Positions 44,619 to 53,676 are shown, counted from the first letter of the stretch. The stretch is 64,000 nucleotides of DNA from Lachnospiraceae bacterium (GCA_017520425.1 JAFXFO010000027.1:120762-184761), one strand, 5' to 3'. Numbers and translations: made by a program. The notes: generated by a model not told the origin, from the sequence alone.

Positions 44619-45722
44619 CTAAAAACTCGCAGCTAATACCGCCAACATATGGTTGGCATAATCTGTAAAAGCCTTACGATTTTTCTTGATTTCGTCTGTT
44701 AATTCAAAGAACAATTCCTTGCTCTTATAATCACGTTTAAAGAACGGTTCTATTACAATGCTCCACTGAGGTAAGTACTGGGAGTATTTGCGGGAGTAGC
44801 AGGTACTTGCCGTAGCCGGTACGCGGTATTCCGGGTCCACAAAGGTACTTACGGATTTGTGTAATGCCACATCTTCAGCGGGCAGATAGTAGTAATCCTT
44901 GTAATTTGCATAGAAGTATTTCAGTTCTTCTTCGTAAATGGGTACACGAATCTGCGCTTCGTTGCCCATACCTTTGAAATAACAGTTACCCACTGCGGTG
45001 GAAACTTCTACAGGAAGAGGTGTTTCGAAGGTGATGGTCATAACCAGTTCCTGGCGACGGTTGCCGGAAATATCCCTATAAGTGGTAGCTTGTACTTTCT
45101 TGGCTTTTACAGGGGAATTGAACAAATCGTAGTAAGCCAGAATAGGAAGACATTTCAGCATACCCTTCATATCGTCTTCGTTGTGAAGAAGCAGGGATTT
45201 TTCTGCAAAATCAGTAGGATTCTGTACATAATCATGGTAAACACCGATGAGCTCACCGCCATTGAACGGATCCTGACGCTCTACACCTAAGAATTGTTCT
45301 ACGGTTTTTTGCTTGCAATTAGGAAGCTTCAGGAAAAAACGGTAGGGTGATATGCGGCGATATAAGTCAATGCCGTCAAAATAATCAAAGGTATAGGGGA
45401 TGCCCAACTGTTCACACTTTTGGGTAACAAAAGGTAAATCAAAGTTATTGCCGTTAAAATGAATCAGGTATTGATAATCCAATGCAAAGGTAAAAAAGGC
45501 ATTGATAATAGCTGTTTCGTCATCATAATTCTCTGCAAACCATTGGCGGATATACCAGTTGCCGCCGGAGTAAAAGGCACAACCGATTAAGTATAAATAG
45601 GAAGAGCGTGCCGTAAAGCCGGTGGTCTCTATATCGAAAAACAATGCTTTTTCCAGAGGAACCATTTTTTCTAAAGGATAGTCCAGTTCAAAGTTCTCAA
45701 GAAGTGTATAATTCTCTTTCAT
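44619..45722 (-). CDS. RNase H-fold exonuclease domain protein (YprB/RNase_H_2-type)
   Basis: This 367-residue protein has DEDD-exonuclease motifs in its N-terminal half: FFDIETTG, HFNGNNFDLPF, and HNEDDMKGM as the third acidic site. The C-terminal half (about 205-367) is unassigned, with several aromatic and basic residues. The family is predicted to be a 3'-5' exonuclease acting on DNA or RNA, with no proven substrate. It is transcribed divergently from the rnf operon. Confidence 0.82.
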   Translation of the reverse strand: MKENYTLLENFELDYPLEKMVPLEKALFFDIETTGFTARSSYLYLIGCAFYSGGNWYIRQWFAENYDDETAIINAFFTFALDYQYLIHFNGNNFDLPFVTQKCEQLGIPYTFDYFDGIDLYRRISPYRFFLKLPNCKQKTVEQFLGVERQDPFNGGELIGVYHDYVQNPTDFAEKSLLLHNEDDMKGMLKCLPILAYYDLFNSPVKAKKVQATTYRDISGNRRQELVMTITFETPLPVEVSTAVGNCYFKGMGNEAQIRVPIYEEELKYFYANYKDYYYLPAEDVALHKSVSTFVDPEYRVPATASTCYSRKYSQYLPQWSIVIEPFFKRDYKSKELFFELTDEIKKNRKAFTDYANHMLAVLAASF

Positions 45723-45774
45723 TTGTGTCCAATTCTCCTTATAAAGATTCTTATTACTATATTAACACATTTTT

Positions 45775-45796
45775 AGAAAATACTGTAGTATTTTCT
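45775..45796. promoter_or_regulatory. Perfect 22-bp palindrome in the divergent rnfC/exonuclease promoter region
   Basis: The arms AGAAAATACT and AGTATTTTCT meet around GT. The site lies 53 bp from the exonuclease start and about 90 bp from rnfC, where it would overlap the -35 of a TAATAT (45815-45820) promoter. It is not a Rex-type or other operator I know. A short terminator is less likely, since no T-tract follows on either strand. Confidence 0.5.
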
Positions 45797-45886
45797 GAAA
45801 AAAAATAGTATATTTAATATGAATGATAGTTGACCGCAGTTTTTGAAGAAAAAGGTCAATGAAAATAGAAAGGAATGGACAGATTT

Positions 45887-47206
45887 ATGGCAAAATTAAC
45901 CTTTTTGGGTGGGATACATCCATATGACGGAAAAGATTTGTCAAAGGACAAGCCAATCAGAACCATATTTCCGAAGGGCGATTTGGTATATCCTTTATCT
46001 CAGCATATCGGTGCTCCTGCAACAGCTGTTGTAGCCAAGGGAGACCGGGTATTGGTGGGACAGAAGATTGCAGAAGCGAGCGGATTTGTGTCGGCACCTA
46101 TATATGCCTCTGTGTCCGGTACGGTAAAGGCGATTGAACCTCGCAGAGTGGTGACCGGTGACAATGTGATGAGTATAGTGATAGAGGATGACGGACAGTA
46201 TGAAGAAATGAAAGAAATGCTGCCTGTAAAGCCTTTAGAACAGATGACTTCAGAGGATATTGTCAATGTGGTGAAAGAAGCAGGTATCGTAGGTATGGGT
46301 GGTGCAGGCTTTCCTACCTTTATTAAGTTGTCTCCCAAGGAGCCTGAGAAAATAGATTATGTGATTGCCAATTGTGCGGAATGTGAACCCTATCTGACTT
46401 CCGACTATCGACGTATGTTGGAAGAACCTGAGAAAGTGGTAGGCGGACTTAAGATTATTTTAAGCTTGTTTAAGAATGCACATGGTATATTGGCGGTAGA
46501 AGATAATAAGCCGGATTGTATCAAGAAATTGAAGGAATTGGTTGTGGGAGAGCCCAGAATTACGGTAAAGGCTTTAAAGACCAAATATCCTCAGGGGGCA
46601 GAGCGTACTTTGATTTACGCCACTACCGGCAGACAGATTAATTCCGCCATGCTCCCTGTGGATGCAGGCTGTGTGGTAAATAATGTGGATACTATCGTGG
46701 CAGTATATCGTGCGGTTACGGAAGGCAGACCTTTGATAGAGCGTATTGTAACCGTTACAGGAGATGCGATTAAGGAGCCGCAGAATTTCCGCGTGCGTAT
46801 CGGTACAAGCTATAGTGAATTGATAGAAGAAGCGGGCGGTTTCAAGGAGGAACCGGAAAAGATTGTTTGTGGTGGACCTATGATGGGCTTCGCCATGTTT
46901 GGAACGGATGTGCCCACCACCAAGACTTCCACCGCGCTTCTTGCCCTGATCTATGATGAGGTGGCTGCCAGCGAACCGGGTCCTTGTATCAACTGCGGCA
47001 GATGCGTAGAGGTTTGTCCGGGCCGTGTGGTTCCCAGCAAACTGGCTACCTGTGCAGAGCATTTTGATGAAGAGGGATTCCTGAAGGGTAATGGTATGGA
47101 ATGCTGTGAATGCGGCTGTTGCAGCTTTATCTGCCCGGCCAAGCGTCCGCTGACCCAACAGATTAAATCCATGCGCAAGATTCAGCTTGCGAAAAAGAAG
47201 AAATAG
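45887..47206 (+). CDS. rnfC: Rnf electron-transport complex subunit C
   Basis: The start is ATG 45887 (AAAGGA 12 nt before). The alternative ATG 45875 abuts the ribosome binding site. The 439 residues hold the NADH/FMN-binding region (GMGGAGFPTFIKL, NCAECEPYLTSD), a SLBB-like part and two [4Fe-4S] motifs (CINCGRCVEVCP and CCECGCCSFICP). RnfC is the peripheral subunit that reduces NAD+. It is first of a six-gene operon for a ferredoxin:NAD+ oxidoreductase that pumps Na+ or H+. Confidence 0.96.
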   Translation: MAKLTFLGGIHPYDGKDLSKDKPIRTIFPKGDLVYPLSQHIGAPATAVVAKGDRVLVGQKIAEASGFVSAPIYASVSGTVKAIEPRRVVTGDNVMSIVIEDDGQYEEMKEMLPVKPLEQMTSEDIVNVVKEAGIVGMGGAGFPTFIKLSPKEPEKIDYVIANCAECEPYLTSDYRRMLEEPEKVVGGLKIILSLFKNAHGILAVEDNKPDCIKKLKELVVGEPRITVKALKTKYPQGAERTLIYATTGRQINSAMLPVDAGCVVNNVDTIVAVYRAVTEGRPLIERIVTVTGDAIKEPQNFRVRIGTSYSELIEEAGGFKEEPEKIVCGGPMMGFAMFGTDVPTTKTSTALLALIYDEVAASEPGPCINCGRCVEVCPGRVVPSKLATCAEHFDEEGFLKGNGMECCECGCCSFICPAKRPLTQQIKSMRKIQLAKKKK

Positions 47207-47218
47207 GAGGAACGGAAA

Positions 47219-48157
47219 GTGAGTGAACGTTTAAAGGTATCATCCAATCCCCATATACGCTCGAAAGTAACCACCCATGGAATCATGGCTGCAGTGGTAC
47301 TGGCACTTCTTCCGGCTGCCGGTTTTGGTATTTATAATTTCGGCGTGAAAGCAGCGATTCTCTTGGGCGTGAGTGTGGCTTCCACGGTCGGAGCAGAGTT
47401 TTTATATGGATTATTAGTAAAGAAGACCACTGTGACGGATTTGTCTGCTGTGGTAACCGGTATGTTATTAGGTATGAATCTGCCGGTAAATGCACCCTGG
47501 TGGGTGGCAGCGCTGGGCGGTATATTTGCTATTATCGTAGTGAAAATGTTATTTGGTGGTTTGGGACAGAATTTTATGAATCCGGCTTTGGCTGCCAGAT
47601 GTTTCCTATTGATTTCTTTTCCGGCGATTATGACGGATTTCAACTGTGACGCATACAGTGGTGCAACACCCCTTGCCATGTTAAAAGCGGGTGAAACTGT
47701 TAATGTGACGGATATGATTATCGGTAATGTGGCAGGTACTATCGGAGAAACCTCTATGATAGCAATTATTATAGGTGCCTGTTTCCTAATTTTATTAGGT
47801 ATTATAGATTTAAGAATTCCCGGAAGCTACATAGTCAGTTTTGTGGTATTTGTTCTGTTATTTGGGGGACATGGCTTTGATTTACAATATCTGTCAGCAC
47901 AACTTGCCGGTGGCGGTCTGATGCTGGGGGCCTTCTTTATGGCTACGGATTATGTGACAAGACCTATTACCATCAAGGGACAGTACGTCTTTGGTATTTT
48001 CCTTGGAATCATGACGGGTGTATTCCGTATTTTCGGACCAAGTGCAGAAGGTGTTTCTTATGCCATTATCTTAGGCAATCTGGTAACACCTCTGATTGAA
48101 AAAATGACCATGCCTACAGCCTTTGGAAAAGGAGGTAAGTGCTATGTCAAAAAATAA
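47219..48157 (+). CDS. rnfD: Rnf electron-transport complex subunit D
   Basis: This 312-residue membrane protein starts with GTG at 47219, with AGGAGG 8 nt before. About nine helices are visible. The covalent FMN site is the threonine in SGATPLA (about residue 150). ATDYVTRPI and the helix ending LVTPLIEKM are family signatures. It conducts electrons within the membrane and helps ion translocation. Its end overlaps rnfG by 14 nt. Confidence 0.96.
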   Translation: MSERLKVSSNPHIRSKVTTHGIMAAVVLALLPAAGFGIYNFGVKAAILLGVSVASTVGAEFLYGLLVKKTTVTDLSAVVTGMLLGMNLPVNAPWWVAALGGIFAIIVVKMLFGGLGQNFMNPALAARCFLLISFPAIMTDFNCDAYSGATPLAMLKAGETVNVTDMIIGNVAGTIGETSMIAIIIGACFLILLGIIDLRIPGSYIVSFVVFVLLFGGHGFDLQYLSAQLAGGGLMLGAFFMATDYVTRPITIKGQYVFGIFLGIMTGVFRIFGPSAEGVSYAIILGNLVTPLIEKMTMPTAFGKGGKCYVKK

Positions 48158-48761
48158 TGATATGAAGAATATGCTGAAAGATACATTTGTCTTATTGGTG
48201 ATTACATTGATTTCCGGACTGGTACTGGGCTTTGTATATCAATTGACCAAGGAGCCCATCCGTATCCAGCAGGAAAAGGCAGTTCAGAAAGCATGTAAAG
48301 CTGTTTTTGCACAGGCTGAAAGTTTTGAGGTATTGACCTATGAACCTTCAGCATTACTGGCCGGAGAATTGAAAGAAGAGGGTGTGACGATTGGCACTGT
48401 ATTTGTGGCTTTGGATAATGGAAGCAACACGTTGGGATATGTAGTAGAAGCATCAAGCGCTGAAGGATACGGCGGCAATATTACCCTTTATACCGGTATT
48501 ACGAATGAGGGTGTGTTAAACGGTATTTCCATTCTGTCCATTTCCGAAACTCCGGGACTTGGTATGAATGCACAAAGTGTATTGGTGCCGCAGTTTGAAA
48601 ATGTATCGGCGACCATCTTTACTTACACCAAAACCGGTAGTACCAAGGATAGTGAAATTGATGCCATCAGTGGAGCTACCATTACCACAGAGGCCGTTGT
48701 AGATGCTGTAAACGGCGGGGTTCGTGTGGTTACCGAAGATATTATGAAGGGAGGTAACTGA
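48144..48761 (+). CDS. rnfG: Rnf electron-transport complex subunit G
   Basis: The start is ATG 48144 (GGAGG 9 nt before), inside rnfD. The 205 residues have one N-terminal membrane helix (about 12-32) and an extracytoplasmic FMN-binding domain with the covalent flavin site SGATITT. It relays electrons on the outside face to RnfD. Confidence 0.95.
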   Translation: MSKNNDMKNMLKDTFVLLVITLISGLVLGFVYQLTKEPIRIQQEKAVQKACKAVFAQAESFEVLTYEPSALLAGELKEEGVTIGTVFVALDNGSNTLGYVVEASSAEGYGGNITLYTGITNEGVLNGISILSISETPGLGMNAQSVLVPQFENVSATIFTYTKTGSTKDSEIDAISGATITTEAVVDAVNGGVRVVTEDIMKGGN

Positions 48762-48762
48762 T

Positions 48763-49485
48763 ATGACTAAGAATTCTGCGGGTGAACGTTTATACAATGG
48801 TTTGCTGAAAGAAAATCCCACCTTTGTACTGATGCTGGGTATGTGTCCTACGTTGGCAGTTACCACTTCCGCAATCAATGGCTTGGGAATGGGGCTTACC
48901 ACCGCAGTGGTACTGGCACTCAGTAATCTCATTATTTCCCTGCTTCGTAAGGTGATTCCGGCCAAGGTACGTATACCGGCCTTTATCGTAATTATTGCAT
49001 CTTTTGTAACCGTTGTGCAGCTGCTGTTACAGGCATATCTGCCATCCTTAAACGATGCGTTGGGAGTATATATTCCCCTTATTGTAGTAAACTGTATTAT
49101 TTTAGGCCGTGCGGAAAGCTATGCCTATTCCAATCCGCCTATTCCGCCCCTCTTTGATGGTATTGGTATGGGGCTTGGATTTTCAGTGGCACTGACCTGT
49201 ATCGGCGCAGTGCGTGAGCTTTTGGGTACCGGTAAAGTATTTGATATGCAGGTGATGCCGGATTCCTTTACACCGATTGGTATTTTTGTACTGGCACCGG
49301 GAGCCTTCTTTGTATTGGCAGCACTGACTGCGATACAGAATTATCTGAAGATCAAAGGGGCTAAGAAGGGAAAGGATACTTCCAAAATCGGTTCCGGTTG
49401 CAGCCATGACTGTTTGAATTGTGGTGAAAAAGGCTGTGCAGAAAGATTTTATGATGCAAATGCAGAAGAAAGAAAGGAGGACTAA
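48763..49485 (+). CDS. rnfE: Rnf electron-transport complex subunit E with cysteine-rich tail
   Basis: This 240-residue protein has six membrane helices with the RnfA/E signatures NPTFVLMLGMCPTLAVT and NCIILGRAES. After the usual end the protein continues with about 40 cytoplasmic residues holding CSHDCLNCGEKGC (C-x3-C-x2-C-x4-C). That tail could bind an iron-sulfur cluster or zinc. It is not part of the E. coli RsxE core. The start lies 1 nt after rnfG. Confidence 0.93.
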   Translation: MTKNSAGERLYNGLLKENPTFVLMLGMCPTLAVTTSAINGLGMGLTTAVVLALSNLIISLLRKVIPAKVRIPAFIVIIASFVTVVQLLLQAYLPSLNDALGVYIPLIVVNCIILGRAESYAYSNPPIPPLFDGIGMGLGFSVALTCIGAVRELLGTGKVFDMQVMPDSFTPIGIFVLAPGAFFVLAALTAIQNYLKIKGAKKGKDTSKIGSGCSHDCLNCGEKGCAERFYDANAEERKED

Positions 49486-49488
49486 GGC

Positions 49489-50073
49489 ATGAATGAAATG
49501 AAAGATTTGTTAATACTGCTGATCAGTTCTTCTTTGGTAAGCAATGTAGTATTGAGCCAGTTTTTAGGATTGTGCCCTTTCTTAGGTGTGTCTAAAAAGA
49601 CCAATACAGCGGCCGGCATGGGTGCGGCAGTTATTTTCGTAATTACATTAGCCAGTGCGGTAGCAGGACTGATGTATAAGTTTATCCTGGTGCCGTTGGG
49701 GATAGAGTATTTGCAAACCATATGCTTTATTCTGGTTATCGCAGCGTTGGTACAGTTTGTGGAAATGTTTTTGCGTAAGGTCATTCCCTCTCTGTACGAA
49801 TCCTTAGGTGTATACCTGCCGCTGATTACCACCAACTGTGCGGTATTGGGAGTGGCGTTGGTGAATGTGCAAAAAGAATACGGTATTATAAAAGGCATTG
49901 TAAATGGTTTTGCAACCTCTGTGGGTTTCACCATAGCTATCATTATTTTGGCAGGTATTCGTGAGAAACTGGAGTACAATGATATTCCGGAGCCCTTTAA
50001 GGGAATGCCAACAGTGCTTTTGACGGCCGGACTTATGGCTATTGCATTCTGTGGATTCTCAGGCTTGTTATAA
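49489..50073 (+). CDS. rnfA: Rnf electron-transport complex subunit A
   Basis: This 194-residue protein has six membrane helices. SSSLVSNVVLSQFLGLCPFLGVSKK and ITTNCAVLGVAL carry the cysteines that hold a [2Fe-2S] cluster with RnfE inside the membrane. The spacing to rnfE (3 nt) and rnfB (12 nt) shows one transcript. Confidence 0.96.
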   Translation: MNEMKDLLILLISSSLVSNVVLSQFLGLCPFLGVSKKTNTAAGMGAAVIFVITLASAVAGLMYKFILVPLGIEYLQTICFILVIAALVQFVEMFLRKVIPSLYESLGVYLPLITTNCAVLGVALVNVQKEYGIIKGIVNGFATSVGFTIAIIILAGIREKLEYNDIPEPFKGMPTVLLTAGLMAIAFCGFSGLL

Positions 50074-50085
50074 GGAGGGCGTAAG

Positions 50086-50883
50086 ATGTCAATACAAGGG
50101 ATTTTAATAGCGGCACTGATTGTTGGTGCCATCGGATTGTTTATCGGATTGTTTCTGGGAATTGCCGGAATCAAGTTTAAAGTAGAGGTTGACCCTAAGG
50201 AAGAGGCCGTTTTAGCAACACTTCCGGGTAATAATTGCGGCGGTTGCGGTTTTGCAGGTTGTTCCGGTTTGGCTGCGGCTATTGCAAAAGGCGAGGCGGC
50301 AGTGAATGCCTGTCCTGTAGGCGGTGAAGAAGTGGGCGACAAAATCGCGGAAATCATGGGTGTGACAGCAGAAAGTGCAGAACCCATGGTAGCCTATGTA
50401 CATTGCCAGGGTGACTGCGAGAAGGCTAAGGTGGACTATGATTATGTGGGTGCAGAGGATTGCCGTATGATGAGCTTTGTACCCAACGGAGGCCCCAAAG
50501 CCTGCAATAGCGGATGTTTGGGATACGGTACCTGTGTAAAGGTATGTCCATTTGATGCCATTCATATTGTAAACGGTGTGGCTGTGGTGGATAAGTCCGC
50601 ATGTAAAGCCTGTGGTAAATGTGTGGCCATTTGTCCGAAGGGTATCATTTCCATGGTGCCTAAGAAGGCTACGACCATGGTGGCTTGCAGTTCTACGGAC
50701 AAAGGTCCAGTAGCCATGAAGGCATGCAGTGTGGCCTGTATCGGTTGCGGAATATGTGTTAAGAATTGTGCGGCAGGTGCCATAAAGGTAGAGAATTTCC
50801 ATGCTGTAATTGATTATGAAAAGTGTACTTCCTGTGGAGCATGTGTGGAGAAATGCCCCAAGAAAGCCATTATTTCACAGTAG
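50086..50883 (+). CDS. rnfB: Rnf electron-transport complex subunit B
   Basis: This 265-residue protein has an N-terminal membrane anchor (about 4-28). The Fe-S domain with CGGCGFAGC follows, then four ferredoxin-like CxxCxxC motifs (CLGYGTCVKVCP, CKACGKCVAICP, CIGCGICVKNC, CTSCGACVEKCP). It takes electrons from ferredoxin. It is the last rnf gene; the GH25 gene follows by 13 nt. Confidence 0.96.
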   Translation: MSIQGILIAALIVGAIGLFIGLFLGIAGIKFKVEVDPKEEAVLATLPGNNCGGCGFAGCSGLAAAIAKGEAAVNACPVGGEEVGDKIAEIMGVTAESAEPMVAYVHCQGDCEKAKVDYDYVGAEDCRMMSFVPNGGPKACNSGCLGYGTCVKVCPFDAIHIVNGVAVVDKSACKACGKCVAICPKGIISMVPKKATTMVACSSTDKGPVAMKACSVACIGCGICVKNCAAGAIKVENFHAVIDYEKCTSCGACVEKCPKKAIISQ

Positions 50884-50896
50884 TAAAGGATGAAGT

Positions 50897-51946
50897 ATGA
50901 GATTGCCTGATGATGTAAATGAAACCGAAAGACTTAGTCCCGTATGGGTGGCCGTGATTTTTGTGGTGGCCATTGTGGTTTTGGTGCTTTGGTTAAATAA
51001 GGATAGTCTGTCCGGAGAGAAAACCGGGAAACCGGAGGTGGCAGGTACAGAAAGTGCAGAAGAGAAAGTAGCTATGGACAGTACTTTGTCGCCGGAGGAT
51101 TTTGATTTTTGGGAGAAATATCCGGAAACCACTCCCGAACCGGTGGTGGAGACTACGCCGGAACCTGTAAAAGAGGACCCTGCTACGGATGGAAAACACA
51201 CAAAGATTATCAACAAAGACGGTGAAGAAGAGTGGATACGGATTGTTGATGAGCTTCCTAAGCATAGCTATGATTTCACGAAATTGGTGAAACAGGCTGA
51301 GTTTATGAAATATGTTGAGGATGGAAAGGAGATTTCTTTTGTGGGAGTGGACCTTTCCAAGTATCAGGAATATGTGGATTTTTCCAAGCTGAAAAAAGCA
51401 GGGATAGATTTCTGTATGTTACGAGTGGGAGCCAGAGGATATGGCACCGGACAACTGGTATTGGATTCGTATTTTCAGGAGAATATTAAGCGGGCATCCG
51501 ATGCCGGATTGGAAATCGGAGTTTACTTTTTCTCCCAGGCCATTACCGTAGAGGAAGCGGAAGAAGAGGCAGATATGGTATTGGATTACATTGATGAATA
51601 TGATGTGAACTATCCCGTGGTGTTTGATATGGAGTATATACAAAATGATACTTCCAGAATCGAAAACCTGACCGGAGAAGAAAGAACCAAGATAGCGGAA
51701 GCATTTTTGAGTACCATTGATTTGGCGGGCTATACGCCTATGATTTACGGAAAAAAGGAATGGTTGCTGAAGGAAATCGATTTGACACAGCTGGAGGATT
51801 ATGATATCTGGTTGGCACAATATGAAGAGATTCCGGATTTTCCGTATCAGTTTACCATGTGGCAGTATACCAATCAGGGCAAAGTGGATGGAGTGTCCGG
51901 TAAGGTGGATTTGAACATTTGCTTTATCGACTATTCCGAAAAATAA
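50897..51946 (+). CDS. GH25 lysozyme-like muramidase, membrane-anchored
   Basis: The protein has 349 residues. The N-terminus has one membrane helix (about 15-33) with no cleavage site. A Thr/Pro/Glu-rich linker follows (TTPEPV repeats), then a GH25 domain from about 145: FVGVDLSKYQEYVDF, the catalytic VVFDMEY, YGKKEWL and MWQYTNQGKVDGVSG. It would cut the glycan strands of peptidoglycan outside the cell. Its position 13 nt after rnfB suggests co-transcription, with no obvious functional link. Confidence 0.9.
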   Translation: MRLPDDVNETERLSPVWVAVIFVVAIVVLVLWLNKDSLSGEKTGKPEVAGTESAEEKVAMDSTLSPEDFDFWEKYPETTPEPVVETTPEPVKEDPATDGKHTKIINKDGEEEWIRIVDELPKHSYDFTKLVKQAEFMKYVEDGKEISFVGVDLSKYQEYVDFSKLKKAGIDFCMLRVGARGYGTGQLVLDSYFQENIKRASDAGLEIGVYFFSQAITVEEAEEEADMVLDYIDEYDVNYPVVFDMEYIQNDTSRIENLTGEERTKIAEAFLSTIDLAGYTPMIYGKKEWLLKEIDLTQLEDYDIWLAQYEEIPDFPYQFTMWQYTNQGKVDGVSGKVDLNICFIDYSEK

Positions 51947-51948
51947 AA

Positions 51949-51972
51949 CCCTGACACCATTAGGTATCAGGG
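51949..51972. terminator. Terminator between GH25 and AP2/HNH genes
   Basis: A 10-bp stem with one mismatch (51949-51958 with 51963-51972) lies between convergent stop codons. It overlaps the AP2/HNH stop. Confidence 0.65.
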
Positions 51973-52766
51973 CGAAAATCCAGAAGCTTTTGTGATATTT
52001 TCAGGTTTGAGTAAATCTCCGCATATTGGCTGGGACTTACCGCATCCACATAATTTAATGTGTAGTTTTTTTTGAGGCCGTTTTGATGTAAAACATCGAC
52101 GGCCTTATTGTATGCGATGGCAGCGGTAACAATGTCTTCATATATTCCTACGCGATAGTAGCCGTTTACATGGATTCGCACGGCATAGAGATATTTATCC
52201 TTTTTCTTTATGGTCCGTACACCATGATAGGTATTTAAGATTTCCAGGTTTTCGCGACGAAAGTCAGTGGCATCACCGTTGCGGAACCGAAAGTCCACAC
52301 TGGGGACGGCATAATTTTTGATTCCGTACCGGGAGGGAATGTTAACCTGCATACCATAATCGGCTACAAAGTAATGATTGCCCCGTCGCATGATTTTATG
52401 TGAAGAGTAGTAAAATAAATCATCGGAGTCAAATTTTAAGATGCAATCCGGTGCCAGATAGTAGTAAAAGAATTTTGGTTTTACGTAAATAGGGTTCCCA
52501 AGATATATACCATTATCCCGGAAATTTATGAGAACCACCCATTTTTCGAAGGATAGGACACTGGAGGCCTGATAATCACTAAGGGTGATGGTTGAATCGT
52601 TTGAAAGAATCTCGCCGGCAGTGAGATAGGCCCGGTGTGCCAACTGTTCATCATGGTAGCTGCCCAGGCTGATATGTTTACGTCTGTATGTTATGGAAGA
52701 ACGATAATATACTTCGCCGTTTTTCTTTTGGGCTTCATATACTCCCTCCGGATGATTGCTTCCCAT
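51960..52766 (-). CDS. AP2-like DNA-binding protein with a degenerate HNH core
   Basis: The start is ATG at 52766 (AAAGGAG before it). A longer frame upstream is not supported. The 268 residues show an AP2-like beta-sheet domain at both ends: GVYEAQKKNGEVYYRSSI...ISLGSYHDEQLAHRAY, and YAVRIHVNGYYRVGIYEDIVTAAIAYNKAV. Between them lies an HNH-like segment. There, VDF-RFRNGDATDFRRENLEIL matches the usual VDHxNGxxxDNRxENL, but the catalytic histidine is Phe. It may be a former homing-endonuclease-like protein now used only to bind DNA. The target is unknown. Confidence 0.65.
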   Translation of the reverse strand: MGSNHPEGVYEAQKKNGEVYYRSSITYRRKHISLGSYHDEQLAHRAYLTAGEILSNDSTITLSDYQASSVLSFEKWVVLINFRDNGIYLGNPIYVKPKFFYYYLAPDCILKFDSDDLFYYSSHKIMRRGNHYFVADYGMQVNIPSRYGIKNYAVPSVDFRFRNGDATDFRRENLEILNTYHGVRTIKKKDKYLYAVRIHVNGYYRVGIYEDIVTAAIAYNKAVDVLHQNGLKKNYTLNYVDAVSPSQYAEIYSNLKISQKLLDFRPDT

Positions 52767-52890
52767 ACCGGGTCTCCTTTCGTTTGTAAGTTGTTTTAGT
52801 ATATCATATTTTTTCGTTATATAACAGATATATTTTGTGGACTTGCTGAATAAAATAATAATAGGGCAAAATGGAAGGGGCGATAAGAGG

Positions 52891-53526
52891 ATGTACAAAA
52901 AAGCATTAGGTGCCTTATTGTTGTTACAAATTGTTTTGGTGGCAGGATATTTCGTCTTATGCTTGTCCCATGGTTGGACAAGTACTGATAAGAAAACCGT
53001 ATATGAGGTGAAGTTGAATCAAATCCTTCTGGCACAGGACGAAAATACGGTGTTGGAGATATGTGTCCGTACCAATTCAGGGCAGAGAGAGCTTACATAT
53101 AATGTATTAGAGCGGGATGTTGCTACGGAGCAGGAAGTGATTTCTGCCCAGGATTATGAGAATCTGCTGCGAATTGTGGAGGCGGAGGCCGGCGGTGAGG
53201 ATGAAATCGGAAAGCTTTTGGTGGCTAATGTGGTGCTGAACCGAGTAGAAAGCGAATCCTTTCCGGACTCTATTACGGAGGTGATTCTGCAGCAAAATAA
53301 AGGAGTTGCACAGTTTTCACCTGTGGCCAGCGGCCGGTTCTTAAGAGTGGAAATCAGTGATGAAACCATATCCGCAGTAAACCGTGCACTGGCAGGAGAG
53401 GATGTGTCAGAGGGAGCGCTGTATTTTGCGGCACGGAAATATGCCGATGCGGACAATATGCGATGGTTCGATGAACGTCTGGAATATCTCTTTACCCACG
53501 GGGGCCACGAATTTTTCACAGAGTGA
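52891..53526 (+). CDS. SleB-type cell wall hydrolase
   Basis: The start is ATG 52891. The longer frame begins in the intergenic region. The 211 residues have a signal/anchor helix (about 4-24) and a Hydrolase_2 domain (about 85-205): LRIVEAEAGGE with the likely catalytic Glu, VANVVLNRVES, GVAQFSPV, ALYFAARK and THGGHEFF. Such enzymes degrade peptidoglycan in spore cortex germination or in vegetative growth. I cannot tell which here. Confidence 0.88.
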   Translation: MYKKALGALLLLQIVLVAGYFVLCLSHGWTSTDKKTVYEVKLNQILLAQDENTVLEICVRTNSGQRELTYNVLERDVATEQEVISAQDYENLLRIVEAEAGGEDEIGKLLVANVVLNRVESESFPDSITEVILQQNKGVAQFSPVASGRFLRVEISDETISAVNRALAGEDVSEGALYFAARKYADADNMRWFDERLEYLFTHGGHEFFTE

Positions 53527-53527
53527 G

Positions 53528-53556
53528 TTGCGTTTATGAATTTAATATGCTATAAT
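53528..53556 (+). promoter_or_regulatory. Promoter for thrC
   Basis: TTGCGT (53528-53533) and TATAAT (53551-53556) are 17 bp apart, right after the hydrolase stop codon. The leader would be about 200 nt and carry both copies of the 51-bp repeat. Confidence 0.6.
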
Positions 53557-53604
53557 GTCCGCGAGTGAAAAAACAAGCGACGGCGGAGCCGGCATTTGTT
53601 TTTT
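53554..53604 (+). repeat. 51-bp direct repeat, copy 1 (terminator-like hairpin)
   Basis: This copy is identical to 53677-53727. Each copy contains AAAAAACAA and TTGTTTTTT arms around a GGC-GGA-GCC core, which gives a terminator-shaped hairpin. Confidence 0.85.
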
Positions 53605-53676
53605 TGCCGCGAGAACGAGTAAACAGTCTGCGACAGCAGACAATTAGCACGCAGTGCGGGTTTGCGAGTTTACAAA

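Noticed and set aside
49482-50387. 301-residue minus-strand ORF across rnfA and rnfB
   Set aside because: It is antisense to two conserved membrane and iron-sulfur genes; the Pro/Thr/Ala-rich sequence is a by-product.
51960-52766. Active homing endonuclease in a mobile intron
   Set aside because: The gene has its own ribosome binding site and terminator, lies between ordinary genes, and the HNH histidine is missing.
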